Assembly (NCBI GenBank): GCA_014799925.1
Contig: JAAVHC010000054.1
Span: forward strand, 1 to 64,000
Direction of reading: 5' to 3'
Length of the DNA stretch: 64,000 nucleotides
Source of the DNA: Oscillibacter sp.
GTDB lineage: Bacteria; Bacillota; Clostridia; Oscillospirales; Oscillospiraceae
The position numbers and the translations under genes were made by a program. Of this stretch, positions 48,348 to 57,058 are shown in pieces. Positions within the stretch are counted from its first letter, which is position 1. Every line of letters starts with the position of its first letter. Below the pieces are notes generated by a model. The model did no database searches. It was given only the letters and a program-made list of their open reading frames with translations, and had not been told where the DNA came from.

Positions 48348-48816
48348 ACAGGATAACCTCCATCCCCACCTTCTGGGGCTTCAGGCCGCATGCTTCATAA
48401 AACCGCAGGGCGCTCTCATTGCAGGTCCAGACATTCAGGGTCACGTTGTAGCACCCGGCGGTCCGGGCCAGCTCCAGCACCGCGTCGTACAGCGCCCGGC
48501 CCACATGACGGCCCCGGCAGGCCTCGTCCACGCAGAGGTCGTCCAGGTACAGGGTGGTCATGTCGTTGAAGGAGCCCTCGCCCTGGTGCCGCTGGTAGAC
48601 GCAGAAGGCGTAGCCCAGCGCCTGACCGCCGTCGTCCAGGGCCACCAGAACGGGGCGCTCAGGATCCTTCAGCAGCACCCGCAGCTCCTGATCGTCGTAC
48701 TTCCGGCCCCCGGCCCGGAAGAGGTCGGGACGGCCCCGATGATGGACCCCGCAGACCTGGAGCAGCAGCTCGCCCAGCCGGGGGATATCTTTTTCTTCCG
48801 CTTGACGGATATTCAT
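48346..48816 (-). CDS. GNAT-family N-acetyltransferase
   Basis: The 156-residue protein starts MNIRQAEEKDIPRLGELLLQ, the usual GNAT opening. It has a DDLCVDEACRGRHVGRALYDAV acetyl-CoA loop and NESALRFYEACGLKPQK near the end, as in RimI-like and amino-group acetyltransferases. The substrate cannot be told. The ATG follows AGGAGG, which lies just outside the hairpin repeat region upstream. Confidence 0.93.
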   Translation of the reverse strand: MNIRQAEEKDIPRLGELLLQVCGVHHRGRPDLFRAGGRKYDDQELRVLLKDPERPVLVALDDGGQALGYAFCVYQRHQGEGSFNDMTTLYLDDLCVDEACRGRHVGRALYDAVLELARTAGCYNVTLNVWTCNESALRFYEACGLKPQKVGMEVIL

Positions 48817-48830
48817 GAGAATTCCTCCTT

Positions 48831-49042
48831 CTTATTATTTCCGAACTTAAAGTTCGGGAATAATACAATTTGATCCGAGCCGTTTTACTCGCCGCCGCAA
48901 ACGGCGGCAGCCGTGATTCTGCAACAGCCGCATCGAGCGGCTGTGCAGAATTGAATTTCGCATGACCACTCGATGTGGTCATTGCGACATCCGTAAAACA
49001 GGGCATATATTATTTCCGGCCTTTTAGCCCGGAAGTAATATG
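48831..49042 (-). repeat. multi-hairpin intergenic repeat, copy e
   Basis: Four hairpins fill the gap between two leftward genes: around 48831-48864 (TTATTTCCGAAC with GTTCGGGAATAA), 48917-48951 (ATTCTGCA...TGCAGAAT), 48959-48986 (TGACCAC-TCGAT-GTGGTCA) and 49008-49041 (TATTTCCGG with CCCGGAAGTAATA). The second resembles the one at 57008-57042. The stretch 48980-49041 matches the reverse complement of 58263..58324 at roughly 85 percent. Confidence 0.8.
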
Positions 49043-49768
49043 TGTTTCTTTTTCCGGGATCAGTCCCTCAATCAGCTCCATGACCGCCGCGCCGCCCAGG
49101 AGCAGTCCGGCCGCCGGCGGCACCCAGGGCACGCTGCCCGGCACGCTCCGCCGTCCCGGCGGCGGGGCCTCCAGCGGAGCGCAGTACGCCGGCTCCTCCG
49201 GGCTGTAGACCACCTTCAGATGCCTGACGCCCCGCCGCCCCAGCTCCCGGCGCATCACCCGCGCCAGGGGACAGCCGTAGGTCTTGCTCAGGTCCGTCAC
49301 CTCCAGCCGGGACGGGTCCAGCTTGTTCCCGGTCCCCAGGGCGGAGAGAATGGGGATGCCCCGTGCCTGGGCCTGGCAGATGAGGTCCACCTTGCAGGCC
49401 ACCAGATCGATGCAGTCCACCAGGCAGTCATAATGCCCCCAGAACCGCTCGTTGTCCCCCCGGTCGTACTTCCCGATGATCGGGTGTATCACGCACACCG
49501 GGTTGATGTCCAGAACCCGTGCCGCCATAGCCTCCGCCTTGGGCACGCCCACCGTGGAGGTGACCGCCCCCAGCTGCCGGTTGATGTTGCTCTCGCCGTA
49601 CTCGTCCGAATCAATGAGCGTCAGCTCCCCTACGCCGGATCGCGCCAGCGTCTCGGCGGCCCAGCTCCCCACGCCGCCCAGGCCCACCACGCAGACGTGG
49701 GAGCGGGCCAGCTTCTCCATGGCGGCGGGGCCCAGGAGCATTTCATTGCGCAGAAATCGTTCGCTCAT
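49010..49768 (-). CDS. tcdA: tRNA threonylcarbamoyladenosine dehydratase (TcdA / ThiF family)
   Basis: The 252-residue E1-like enzyme cyclises t6A in tRNA to ct6A using ATP. The nucleotide loop CVVGLGGVGSWAAETLARSG, LTLIDSDEYGESNINRQ and the family-specific DCIDLVACKVDLI are present, with a C-terminal membrane-associated helix region (PAAGLLLGGAAVMELIEGL). The ATG at 49768 follows AAAGGAAA. The last ten residues and the stop are encoded by a palindromic repeat, so the original C-terminus may have been replaced. Confidence 0.94.
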   Translation of the reverse strand: MSERFLRNEMLLGPAAMEKLARSHVCVVGLGGVGSWAAETLARSGVGELTLIDSDEYGESNINRQLGAVTSTVGVPKAEAMAARVLDINPVCVIHPIIGKYDRGDNERFWGHYDCLVDCIDLVACKVDLICQAQARGIPILSALGTGNKLDPSRLEVTDLSKTYGCPLARVMRRELGRRGVRHLKVVYSPEEPAYCAPLEAPPPGRRSVPGSVPWVPPAAGLLLGGAAVMELIEGLIPEKETHITSGLKGRK

Positions 49769-49790
49769 GGCATTTTCCTTTCGTGATGCA

Positions 49791-49827
49791 GGAAAGCGGC
49801 CCCGTGGAACCACAGGGACCGCTTTCC
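49791..49827 (-). terminator. hairpin after the parvulin gene
   Basis: GGAAAGCGG and CCGCTTTCC with inner CCC/GGG pairing form a stem 14 bases after the leftward stop at 49841. Only short T runs follow. Confidence 0.65.
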
Positions 49828-49840
49828 CGCTTCTCAGAGA

Positions 49841-51346
49841 TTAGCCCACGTTCTTCATGCCGCCGGCGTTGATCTCGGCGTTGGCGCTCTCGGTGAGGTT
49901 GTCCTGCCAATCGCTGGTGGCGGCGCTGCGCAGGGCGTTCTCGCAGGCGTAGTGCCAGTAGGGAGTGCTGCCATAGCCCACAAAATACATGATGTGCGCG
50001 CCGGTGCTGGAGGAGTACACGATGCCCGTGTCGCCGCTCTGGCGGCCGTCCTCGTAGCACCAATCCTGGAAGGCCGCGATCATCCGGCCCCTGGGCACGT
50101 TCTCATAGAGACCGCCGTTGGTGTTGCTGCCGCCGTCCTGGGAGTACTGCTCCGCCAGGGCGGCGAAGCCGGCCTCGGTGCCGTCCCAGCCGTTCAGGAT
50201 CTCCTGGGCTTTTGCGGTGAGCTGTTCCTCGGTGGCGGTCTCGCCCTCGGCGAGATCCAGATTGTCCGACGTCACCAGGATGTGGCGGACGTTGTAGTCC
50301 GGCGTCTCGTTCCGCTGGCGGCCGTTGAACACGGCCACGTAGTACCGGCTGTTGGACTCATCGGCCAGAACCTCGGCGTCTCCGCCCTTGCGGCTCTCGT
50401 CAAAGAGCCACTGACCGGGGACGCTGGAGCTGCTGCTCATTTCCGCGCTGCCGGTGTAGGAGACGCCCTCCACCTGCGCGGAGGCGGCCTCCAGGTCCTT
50501 GCCGGCCCGATAGGCCATCAGGATCTGCTCCGCGGTCTCCTTGGCGGCATCCATAGCGGCGGCCTTCTCCTCGTCGGTGGTCTCTACGGCATTGCCGTCG
50601 GCGTCGGTCCGGGCCTCCGGCGTACCAGAGATGGAGACATAAGCGCCGTCGACAAGGTCATAGGAATCCTTGTTCTCCTCGTAGTAGGACTGGATCTCGT
50701 CGTCGGTGTAGACGAAATTCTCCTCGCTGTAGACAGAGGCATACTTGCTGGCCAGAAACTGATCCCGCAGACAGGACTCATAGACGGAGCTGGTCATGGT
50801 GGGACCGTAAACCGCCTTCAGGTAAGCGCCATAGCTGTACCCGGCGGAGGCGGCGGCGGACTTGACGCTGTCCACGTTGGACTTGACCGCAGCCTCGTCA
50901 TCGCTGTCCAGGGAGACGCCCGCCGCCTTGGCCGCCGTGACGGCGGCGTGGACATACTTCATGTTGTCCACGGCGGACTCTTTGAAATAGTCATCGTAGG
51001 TCTTGTTCTCATCGGTGGGATGGGGCTGGGCCTTCAGGGTTTGCAGGTACTCCTGACCAAAGAAGGAGGCGTAGTTGCCGCAAACCTGATTATAATAGTA
51101 GGCCGTCTGGGGAACGGTGTACTTCTTCCCGTCAATGGTGACGGCGGTCTGATTGCGCTGGATGATGCCGGAATTATAGATCAGCAGGGCGGCGGCCACC
51201 ACCACGAAGACGGCGGCAACGGTGCCGTAGAGGATATTGGATTTGCGCTCGGCAGCCTTCTGCTCGGCGGCGCGCGCCGCCTTCGGGTCCACCGTGCCGC
51301 TGGCTAAAAGCTCCTGACGCTTTTTCTTTTCTCTGGATGCGCTCAT
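49841..51346 (-). CDS. membrane-anchored parvulin-type peptidyl-prolyl isomerase (PrsA/SurA-like)
   Basis: The 501-residue foldase has a short basic cytoplasmic start, one membrane helix (about residues 38-60) and a SurA-N-like helical region. The C-terminal PPIC rotamase domain reads NVRHILVTSDNLD, then FAALAEQYSQDGGSNTNGG and GRMIAAFQDWCYE. It helps exported proteins fold at the outer face of the membrane. Unlike PrsA it is not a lipoprotein. It has its own promoter and is probably single-gene. Confidence 0.9.
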   Translation of the reverse strand: MSASREKKKRQELLASGTVDPKAARAAEQKAAERKSNILYGTVAAVFVVVAAALLIYNSGIIQRNQTAVTIDGKKYTVPQTAYYYNQVCGNYASFFGQEYLQTLKAQPHPTDENKTYDDYFKESAVDNMKYVHAAVTAAKAAGVSLDSDDEAAVKSNVDSVKSAAASAGYSYGAYLKAVYGPTMTSSVYESCLRDQFLASKYASVYSEENFVYTDDEIQSYYEENKDSYDLVDGAYVSISGTPEARTDADGNAVETTDEEKAAAMDAAKETAEQILMAYRAGKDLEAASAQVEGVSYTGSAEMSSSSSVPGQWLFDESRKGGDAEVLADESNSRYYVAVFNGRQRNETPDYNVRHILVTSDNLDLAEGETATEEQLTAKAQEILNGWDGTEAGFAALAEQYSQDGGSNTNGGLYENVPRGRMIAAFQDWCYEDGRQSGDTGIVYSSSTGAHIMYFVGYGSTPYWHYACENALRSAATSDWQDNLTESANAEINAGGMKNVG

Positions 51347-51460
51347 GTGTCGTTCATTCCTTCCAAAATTTTCTGCCGCCCGGTAAAATCAGGGAAAATG
51401 GCGGCGATAACATTTGTGGCTCGCTCCGGGGAACTCCCCCATTTTAGCTCAACAAACCAT

Positions 51461-51489
51461 AGTATACTCGAATACGCCCTGTTTCGCAA
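51461..51489 (-). promoter_or_regulatory. promoter of the parvulin gene
   Basis: Reverse-strand TTGCGA (51484-51489), 17-base spacer, TATACT (51461-51466). Confidence 0.7.
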
Positions 51490-51615
51490 GTAAAAGTTCT
51501 GTGAATCCGCAGATTTTTTCCGGCGGAAAGGTCCCGTCCTCCCAAGCGCCTCCGTTTCCGGACCTTTTTCAGTTTTCCCCGGAGAAACCAGGGGGATGCG
51601 CGGCCCATATTTTTC

Positions 51616-52953
51616 CTAATCTCCCGCCCAGGCCAGCGCGGTGGCCGCAGCTTCCGGGAAGGCCGTCTCATCCCACTGATGGTCGGTTTCCCGCAGGCGA
51701 TCGCTGGTGACGTTAAAGTAGCGGTGCGCCGTCGCCCTGGGAACGGGGAAGGAGGCCACGGGATCGTCCCAGGTGACGTCCACCGCGTACCACTCGTCCT
51801 CCAGCTTCACCAGATTCCAGGCGTGCTCGGCGGTGCCTCCGTGGGACATGCCATGGACGGTGACGCACTCACAGCCCGCCAGCTCCATCAGCAGCTGGAA
51901 GGTGGAGGCATAGCCCAGACAGATGCCCTTTCTCCCGGTGAGGAAGCCGTAGGGGTTGTCGTTGTGGGGCATGGGGTCCCCGATGGGACCGCTGCTGAGC
52001 GCGCCGGGGTCGTACTCCGCCCAGCTGATCATCCAGTCGTGGAGGGCCAGCTCCTTTTCATAGGCCGTCAGGGTCTGGTCCGTCAGCGCGGAAATCCGGT
52101 CCAGAATGGCGAGGATCTCCAGATCCTCCTGATACAGGCCCTCCCGGCTTCCGCTGGTCCAGGCGGAAACCAGGCGGGATTGGTCATAGGACCAGGGCTC
52201 CGGCTCCGGTTCCGGCTCGGGTTCAGGTTCAGCCTCAGGCTCAGGTTCGGGTTCGGGCTCCGGTTCCGGGGCAGTGGCGGACGCAGGCTCCGGTTCCGGT
52301 TCCGGCTCCGGAGCAGAGACGGGTTCCGGTTCCGGAACAGAGACAGGCTCCGGTTCCGGTTTGGGCTCCGGAATGGGGGCCGGTTCCGGGGCGGACGGCT
52401 CCGGCTCCGCCGTGACGGGAGGCTGGACCGGATCGTCTTCCGGCGGGTCCTCCTCCGGCGGCGGCGAGGTGAAGCAGGCCGCGAAGGCGTCCTCGGCCGC
52501 CTGCCGGTCCGAACCGATCAGCAGAGCGGCATAGGGTCCCCGGACGGCAGTCCCGGACCGCTCCAGGATGGCGAACTGCTCCGGCGCGTAGCCGGCAAAG
52601 TCCCCGGCCCGCGCGGTTATGTAGGCGGAGAGCGTCGCCTCGGCCCCGCCCGCGGCGTCCGCGCCCGTCAGGCGCAGGATGGCGACTTCCCTTGCGGAGA
52701 CGCCCCCGGCGTAAAGGACCGCGCCTCCGGCCAGGTCCTCCGGATGGATCTGATAGACGTCGGCGACATAGCGGGAGAAATCCTCATCTCCATACCGGAG
52801 CGTCTGATAGTCACCCGGTCCCTGCGCGCTCCAGACGGCCCGCGCCATCTGCTCCTCGCTCCACTCGGTTTCCGCCGGTTCCCGCTTCCCGCAGGACGCC
52901 AGCAGGAGCAGGCACGCCGCAAAAAGCAGCAGGGCTGATTTGCTTCGGTTCAA
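51616..52953 (-). CDS. lipoprotein with DUF4358-like and transglutaminase-like domains
   Basis: The 445-residue protein has a signal peptide with lipobox LLASC. A DUF4358-like domain follows (about residues 35-160, with [20 protein letters not shown] and AILRL). Next is a long proline/glutamate linker (about 170-255) and a C-terminal transglutaminase-like protease fold. The catalytic triad is visible as the cysteine in [10 protein letters not shown], the histidine in TAEHAWNLV and the aspartate in [10 protein letters not shown]. It probably works on wall or surface proteins. It directly follows an 89-residue gene. Confidence 0.9.
   Translation of the reverse strand: MNRSKSALLLFAACLLLLASCGKREPAETEWSEEQMARAVWSAQGPGDYQTLRYGDEDFSRYVADVYQIHPEDLAGGAVLYAGGVSAREVAILRLTGADAAGGAEATLSAYITARAGDFAGYAPEQFAILERSGTAVRGPYAALLIGSDRQAAEDAFAACFTSPPPEEDPPEDDPVQPPVTAEPEPSAPEPAPIPEPKPEPEPVSVPEPEPVSAPEPEPEPEPASATAPEPEPEPEPEPEAEPEPEPEPEPEPWSYDQSRLVSAWTSGSREGLYQEDLEILAILDRISALTDQTLTAYEKELALHDWMISWAEYDPGALSSGPIGDPMPHNDNPYGFLTGRKGICLGYASTFQLLMELAGCECVTVHGMSHGGTAEHAWNLVKLEDEWYAVDVTWDDPVASFPVPRATAHRYFNVTSDRLRETDHQWDETAFPEAAATALAWAGD
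52195..52400 (-). repeat. tandem Pro-Glu coding repeat
   Basis: Hexamer-based repeats encode PEPEPEPE-type sequence in the transglutaminase lipoprotein. On the plus strand they read as repeated GGTTCCGGCTCC words. Length is likely variable. Confidence 0.85.
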
Positions 52954-53223
52954 TTAAGATTCCTCCTCTATGGAGTTCGGGACCATGTCCCGGTACTCCG
53001 CCTGCTTCGCGCTGTTCCAGGTATCGGGCTCACTGATGCAGTAGCCTCCCATTTTCCGCAGCTCCCGGCTGCGGTACAGCGTGTAACGGACGTCCACATA
53101 GTCCCCGTGGACCTCCAGGATCAGCTTTTCAATGGCGCTGGCAGGGTATTTTTCCGTGACGCGGCGGATATAGCTGTCCTGCTCCCGCTCGGACAGGGGA
53201 CCGTTGACGACGATGATCTGCAT
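52954..53223 (-). CDS. small conserved protein with NrdD-tail-like pattern
   Basis: The 89-residue protein starts MQIIVVNGPLSEREQDSYIR and ends with GGYCISEPDTWNSAKQAEYR. The second half (VDVRYTLYRSRELRKMGGY, then WNSAKQAE) recalls the tail that follows the catalytic part in some anaerobic ribonucleotide reductases (RITGYL...FN.AK.AE). That likeness is from memory and weak. The ATG has GGAGGT upstream, and its stop abuts the transglutaminase start, so the two are coupled. Confidence 0.75.
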   Translation of the reverse strand: MQIIVVNGPLSEREQDSYIRRVTEKYPASAIEKLILEVHGDYVDVRYTLYRSRELRKMGGYCISEPDTWNSAKQAEYRDMVPNSIEEES

Positions 53224-53286
53224 CCGGCGTACCTCCTACTTATCACGCTGACAGATATGATTCCTGTGTTTTGACACTGGAATCAC

Positions 53287-53315
53287 ATTATACAGGATAG
53301 CCGCAGAAAATGCAA
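53287..53315 (-). promoter_or_regulatory. promoter of the 89-residue / transglutaminase pair
   Basis: Reverse-strand TTGCAT (53310-53315), 17-base spacer, TATAAT (53287-53292). Confidence 0.8.
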
Positions 53316-53405
53316 GCCGGCGGCGGGAGGAAAACTGCGGGGCTCCGTTTTCCTCCCCATATGGATAAAAAAACAAAAAAAGAGCAGATTATCCTAAAAT
53401 ACTTC

Positions 53406-53434
53406 TTTACAACAGGAAATGACTGTGATATAGT
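53406..53434 (+). promoter_or_regulatory. promoter of the rpsO-pnp operon
   Basis: TTTACA (53406-53411), 17-base spacer, TATAGT (53429-53434). A GC-rich leader of about 100 bases follows. Confidence 0.75.
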
Positions 53435-53543
53435 AATCTGGCACGCGGCAAAAGGCGCTGCGCGCATTCCCTGGCTTCGACGGCGGCGGCACCTGCCCCG
53501 GCGCGGCCTGCGGAGAATTTATTGTGAAAGGTGATAACACGCT

Positions 53544-53810
53544 ATGATGCAGAAAGCTCAGAAGACCTCCATTATCGAGGCCAACCGCACCCACGAGACC
53601 GACACCGGCTCTCCCGAGGTCCAGGTCGCCATCCTCACCGAGCGGATCAACCAGCTCACCGAGCACCTGAAGGTCCACGCCCACGACAACCACAGCCGCC
53701 GGGGCCTGTATAAGATGATCGGTAAGCGCCGCAGCCTGCTGGACTACCTGGCCAAGAAGGACATCGAGCGCTACCGCGCCCTCATCGCCAAGCTGGGGAT
53801 CCGTAAGTAA
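53544..53810 (+). CDS. rpsO: 30S ribosomal protein S15
   Basis: The 88-residue protein binds 16S rRNA early in small-subunit assembly. It has [20 protein letters not shown], the RNA-binding [22 protein letters not shown] and a [12 protein letters not shown] end. The ATG follows GAAAGGTG. It precedes pnp, the near-universal bacterial arrangement. Confidence 0.98.
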   Translation: MMQKAQKTSIIEANRTHETDTGSPEVQVAILTERINQLTEHLKVHAHDNHSRRGLYKMIGKRRSLLDYLAKKDIERYRALIAKLGIRK

Positions 53811-53889
53811 AGCGCATAGCGGGGGGAAGGGGCTGCCTCTTCTCCCCGCGTTTTCACGTCTCCGGCATCCCCCGGGAATCGGGAAAAAG

Positions 53890-53956
53890 GCCGCTGTTTT
53901 AGCAGTTGATCTTGTCTCTGAATCATCAGAAATGAGATCAAGTGCTAAAAAGCGGC
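53890..53956 (+). promoter_or_regulatory. long RNase III-type hairpin in the pnp leader
   Basis: GCCGCT, TTTTAGCA and TTGATCT pair in order with AGATCAA, TGCTAAAA and AGCGGC, interrupted only by one bulge and one G-G mismatch; a further TCTGA-TCAGA stem closes the top. It stands between rpsO and pnp where Escherichia coli has its RNase III autoregulation site. Confidence 0.8.
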
Positions 53957-53958
53957 TG

Positions 53959-54017
53959 GGCAGCACCGCCTCGCGGTACTGCCGGGACGGTCGTTGGGCG
54001 CAGCCCAATGACGTCCC
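53959..54017 (+). promoter_or_regulatory. two further hairpins in the pnp leader
   Basis: GGCAGCACCGC with GCGGTACTGCC (53959-53983) and GGGACG...TTGGGC-GCA-GCCCAA...CGTCCC (53984-54017) follow the long hairpin and end 41 bases before the pnp ATG. Confidence 0.7.
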
Positions 54018-54057
54018 CTTTTCATACGAAGAACACATGAAAGAAAAGGAGTACGCT

Positions 54058-56208
54058 ATGTCAACCATCATCACCAAAAAGCAGTTCCCCAACTACCGCA
54101 AGTACACCATGGATCTGGCGGGCCGCCCCCTGACTCTGGAGACCGGCAAGCTGGCCGAGCTGGCCAACGCCGCCGTTCTGGTCACCTATGGCGAGACCAC
54201 CGTGCTTTGTACCGCCACCGCTTCCGCCCGTCCCCGCGACGGCATCGACTTCTTCCCTCTCTCCGTGGATTTCGAGGAGAAGATGTATTCCGTGGGCCGC
54301 ATCCCCGGCTCCTTTATGCGCCGTGAGGGCCGCCCCGGCGAGAAGGGCATCCTCACCAGCCGCGTCATTGACCGGCCCATCCGCCCTCTGTTCCCCGGCG
54401 ACTTCCGCAACGACGTGGCCATCATGGCTACCGTCATGAGCGTGGACCGGGACTGCTCCCCCGAGGTGGCCGCCCTCATCGGCACCTCCGCCGCCCTGGC
54501 CATCTCCGACATCCCCTGGAACGGGCCCGTGGGCGCGGTGAAGATGGGCCTGGTGGACGGCAGGATCGTGGTCAACCCCACCGCCGAGCAGAACGAGCTG
54601 TCCGACATGGACGTGACGGTGGTCTCCACCGGCAAGAAGGTGGTCATGATCGAGGCGGGGGCCAACGAGGTCCCCAACGACGTCATGTTCGAGGCCATCC
54701 GGACCGCCCACGAGGAGAACCAGAAGCAGGTCGCCCTCATCAACCAGATGGTGGCGGAAATCGGCAAGGAGAAGTTTGACTATCCCCACGCCGACTTCAA
54801 CCAGGAGCTCTTCGACGACATCGTGGCCAACTTCATGGACGAGGCCAAGGCCGCCATGGACACCGACGACAAGAACGTCCGGGAGGCCCGCTGGAACGCC
54901 ATGATCGAGCACTGGCACGAGAAATACCTGGAGCAGTACCCCGACATGGACAAGTACCTGGAGGAGTTCACCTACAAGTTCCAGAAGAAGATCGTCAAGG
55001 CCTGGCTGCTCCAGGGCCACCGCGTGGACGGCCGCCAGAAGAACGAGATCCGTCCCCTGGCCGCCGAGGTGGGCGTGCTGCCCCGTGTCCACGGCTCCGG
55101 CCTCTTCACCCGCGGTCAGACCCAGGTGCTGAGCATCTGCACCCTGGACACCCTCTCCGCCTGCCAGAAGCTGGACACCATCTGGCCCGAGGAGTCCAAG
55201 CGCTATATGCACCACTACAATTTCCCCGGCTACTCCGTGGGCGAGGCCAAGCCCTCCCGCTCCCCCGGACGCCGCGAGATCGGCCACGGCGCGCTGGCCG
55301 AGCGGGCTCTGCTGCCCGTGCTCCCCTCCGAGGAGGAGTTCCCCTACGCCATCCGCGTGGTATCCGAAGTGGTGAGCTCCAACGGCTCCACCTCCCAGGG
55401 CTCCATCTGCGGCTCCACTCTGGCCCTCATGGACGCCGGCGTGCCCATCAAGGCCCCCGTGGCCGGCATCTCCTGCGGCCTCATCCAGGACGACGACGGT
55501 TCCTTCACCACCTTCATTGACATCCAGGGCGTGGAGGACTTCCACGGCGAGATGGACTTCAAGGTGGGCGGCACCAAGAAGGGCATCACCGCCATCCAGA
55601 TGGACCTGAAGAACGACGGCCTGACCATGGAGATCATCCGCAACGCCCTGGACATCACCTACGACGCCCGGTGCGAGATTCTGGACCAGATCATGCTGCC
55701 CTGCATCGCCGAGCCCCGTCCCGAGGTCAGTGAGTGGGCGCCCAAGATGATCACCATGCACATTGATCCCGACAACATCCGCGACGTTATCGGCAAGGGC
55801 GGCTCTGTCATCCAGAAGATCGTGGCCGACACCGGCGCGAAGATCGACATCGAGGATGACGGCACCATCCGCATTGCCTCCGCCAACACCGCCTCCGCCG
55901 AGGCCGCCAAGCACGCCATCGACCAGATCGTGTTCGTGCCCGAGGTGGGCTCCCTGTACTATGGCCGCGTGGTGCGCCTGATGCAGTTCGGCGCTTTCGT
56001 GGAGCTGGCCCCGGGCAAGGACGGCCTGGTGCATATCTCCAAGCTGGCCAGCCACCGCGTGGAGAAGGTGGAGGACGTGTGCAAGATCGGCGACATGATG
56101 TGGGTCAAGGTCACCGAGATCGACGAGAAGGGCCGGGTGAACCTCAGCCATAAGGACGCTCTCCGCGAGATTGAGGAGAAGAAGGCCCGGGGCGAGGTTA
56201 TCAAGTAA
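54058..56208 (+). CDS. pnp: polynucleotide phosphorylase
   Basis: The 716-residue 3'-5' exoribonuclease uses phosphate to degrade RNA. Two RNase PH cores are seen (ETTVLCTATASARPRDGIDFFPL with the phosphate-binding region, and GSTSQGSICGSTLALMDAGV). A KH domain follows (IRDVIGKGGSVIQKI) and then a C-terminal S1 domain (YYGRVVRLMQFGAFVELAPGK). The ATG at 54058 follows AAAAGGAG; the frame is open further up through the leader hairpins, but no better start exists there. Confidence 0.98.
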   Translation: MSTIITKKQFPNYRKYTMDLAGRPLTLETGKLAELANAAVLVTYGETTVLCTATASARPRDGIDFFPLSVDFEEKMYSVGRIPGSFMRREGRPGEKGILTSRVIDRPIRPLFPGDFRNDVAIMATVMSVDRDCSPEVAALIGTSAALAISDIPWNGPVGAVKMGLVDGRIVVNPTAEQNELSDMDVTVVSTGKKVVMIEAGANEVPNDVMFEAIRTAHEENQKQVALINQMVAEIGKEKFDYPHADFNQELFDDIVANFMDEAKAAMDTDDKNVREARWNAMIEHWHEKYLEQYPDMDKYLEEFTYKFQKKIVKAWLLQGHRVDGRQKNEIRPLAAEVGVLPRVHGSGLFTRGQTQVLSICTLDTLSACQKLDTIWPEESKRYMHHYNFPGYSVGEAKPSRSPGRREIGHGALAERALLPVLPSEEEFPYAIRVVSEVVSSNGSTSQGSICGSTLALMDAGVPIKAPVAGISCGLIQDDDGSFTTFIDIQGVEDFHGEMDFKVGGTKKGITAIQMDLKNDGLTMEIIRNALDITYDARCEILDQIMLPCIAEPRPEVSEWAPKMITMHIDPDNIRDVIGKGGSVIQKIVADTGAKIDIEDDGTIRIASANTASAEAAKHAIDQIVFVPEVGSLYYGRVVRLMQFGAFVELAPGKDGLVHISKLASHRVEKVEDVCKIGDMMWVKVTEIDEKGRVNLSHKDALREIEEKKARGEVIK

Positions 56209-56232
56209 CCCGAGTCGAACCATAAAATCTAT

Positions 56233-56263
56233 AACCGGGCGGGGTGTCAATACCCGCCCGGTT
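56233..56263 (+). terminator. terminator after pnp
   Basis: AACCGGGCGGG and CCCGCCCGGTT form an 11-base-pair stem followed by a short TTTCTG. The next gene starts 22 bases on, so read-through is possible. Confidence 0.75.
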
Positions 56264-56284
56264 TCTGTTCAGGAGGAATGTACT

Positions 56285-56779
56285 ATGCTATACTTACAGC
56301 CCGTCTCCCTGACGGATGGGAAAGAATTTTATGACATGCTCCAGCGCGTCCCACCGGAGCACGGCTTTGAAAATTCAGCGTATCAGATGGAATACGCCGC
56401 ATTCCCCGCATGGCTGGAGAAGTGCGTCAATATGGCGCAGGGGATTGGATTGGAGGATTGGCAGGTGCCTTCCGGCACGTACTGGCTCATGGACGATGGT
56501 GTGCCCGTAGCCATGGGCAAGCTGCGTCATTATCTCACTGACGCTCTGCGGGAGCGCGGGGGGCATATTGGCTATGCCGTGGATGGGACCTTGCGGGGCA
56601 GGGGATATGGCAGGGCTTTGCTGCGCCTGCTGCTGGATGAGGCCCGGCAGATCGGCATTACGGAGGAGATCCTGGTAACCGTCAACCCCGGCAACGTCCC
56701 CTCCCGCCGTGTGGCCGAGGCCAACGGAGGCCAGCTCCGCCGGGAGACGGAGGAGCATGTGTACTACTGGTTTACCTGA
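56285..56779 (+). CDS. GNAT-family N-acetyltransferase
   Basis: The 164-residue protein has an N-terminal helical part (DGKEFYDMLQRVPPEHGFEN), the GNAT strand HIGYAVDGTLRGRGYGRALLRLLL with the acetyl-CoA loop, and VNPGNVPSRRVAEANGGQL. This resembles RimJ/RimL-like or antibiotic acetyltransferases. The ATG at 56285 is chosen over upstream in-frame codons because AGGAGG lies just before it. The substrate is unknown. Confidence 0.9.
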   Translation: MLYLQPVSLTDGKEFYDMLQRVPPEHGFENSAYQMEYAAFPAWLEKCVNMAQGIGLEDWQVPSGTYWLMDDGVPVAMGKLRHYLTDALRERGGHIGYAVDGTLRGRGYGRALLRLLLDEARQIGITEEILVTVNPGNVPSRRVAEANGGQLRRETEEHVYYWFT

Positions 56780-56797
56780 TATCGCAGATCATAGACC

Positions 56798-56834
56798 GGA
56801 CCGGAGGGGGATACCTCCTGTCCGGTCCATTTTT
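56798..56834 (+). terminator. terminator of the acetyltransferase gene
   Basis: GGACCGGA pairs with TCCGGTCC, with inner GAGG/CCTC pairing, followed by ATTTTTAT. Confidence 0.88.
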
Positions 56835-56910
56835 ATACTATTCCTCGATTAAAAGTGCAATATCGTAACCGGGCAGAAATCCAGGAATCGCAATGGGTTT
56901 AGTCTCGTAT

Positions 56911-57042
56911 AGATTGTGCAATGACCGCATCCGTGGGGCCGCCTTTGGCGGCCTTAGCGCTATAAGCGCCGCTTTGCGGCGCTTCACGGAGCGGTCATGC
57001 ACAATCTATTCTGCACGGCCACTCGATGTGGCCGTTGCAGAA
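56911..57042 (-). repeat. cloverleaf-like intergenic repeat, copy d
   Basis: Outer arms AGATTGTGCAATGACCGC (56911-56928) and GCGGTCATGCACAATCT (56991-57007) enclose two hairpins: GGCCGCC-TTT-GGCGGCC (56937-56953) and AAGCGCCGC-TTT-GCGGCGCTT (56963-56983). A fourth hairpin CGGCCAC-TCGAT-GTGGCCG inside ATTCTGCA/TGCAGAAT follows (57008-57042). Copy c (39172..39266) shares everything from the second inner hairpin onward. Confidence 0.85.
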
Positions 57043-57058
57043 TCACAAGTTCTTTTTG

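Noticed and set aside
52195-52400. Regular repeat that could suggest a CRISPR array
   Set aside because: The unit is a six-base coding repeat for Pro-Glu without spacers.
54061-56250. Very long open frame on the minus strand opposite pnp (729 codons)
   Set aside because: It is the antisense shadow of a high-GC gene with strong third-position bias; pnp is certain on the plus strand.
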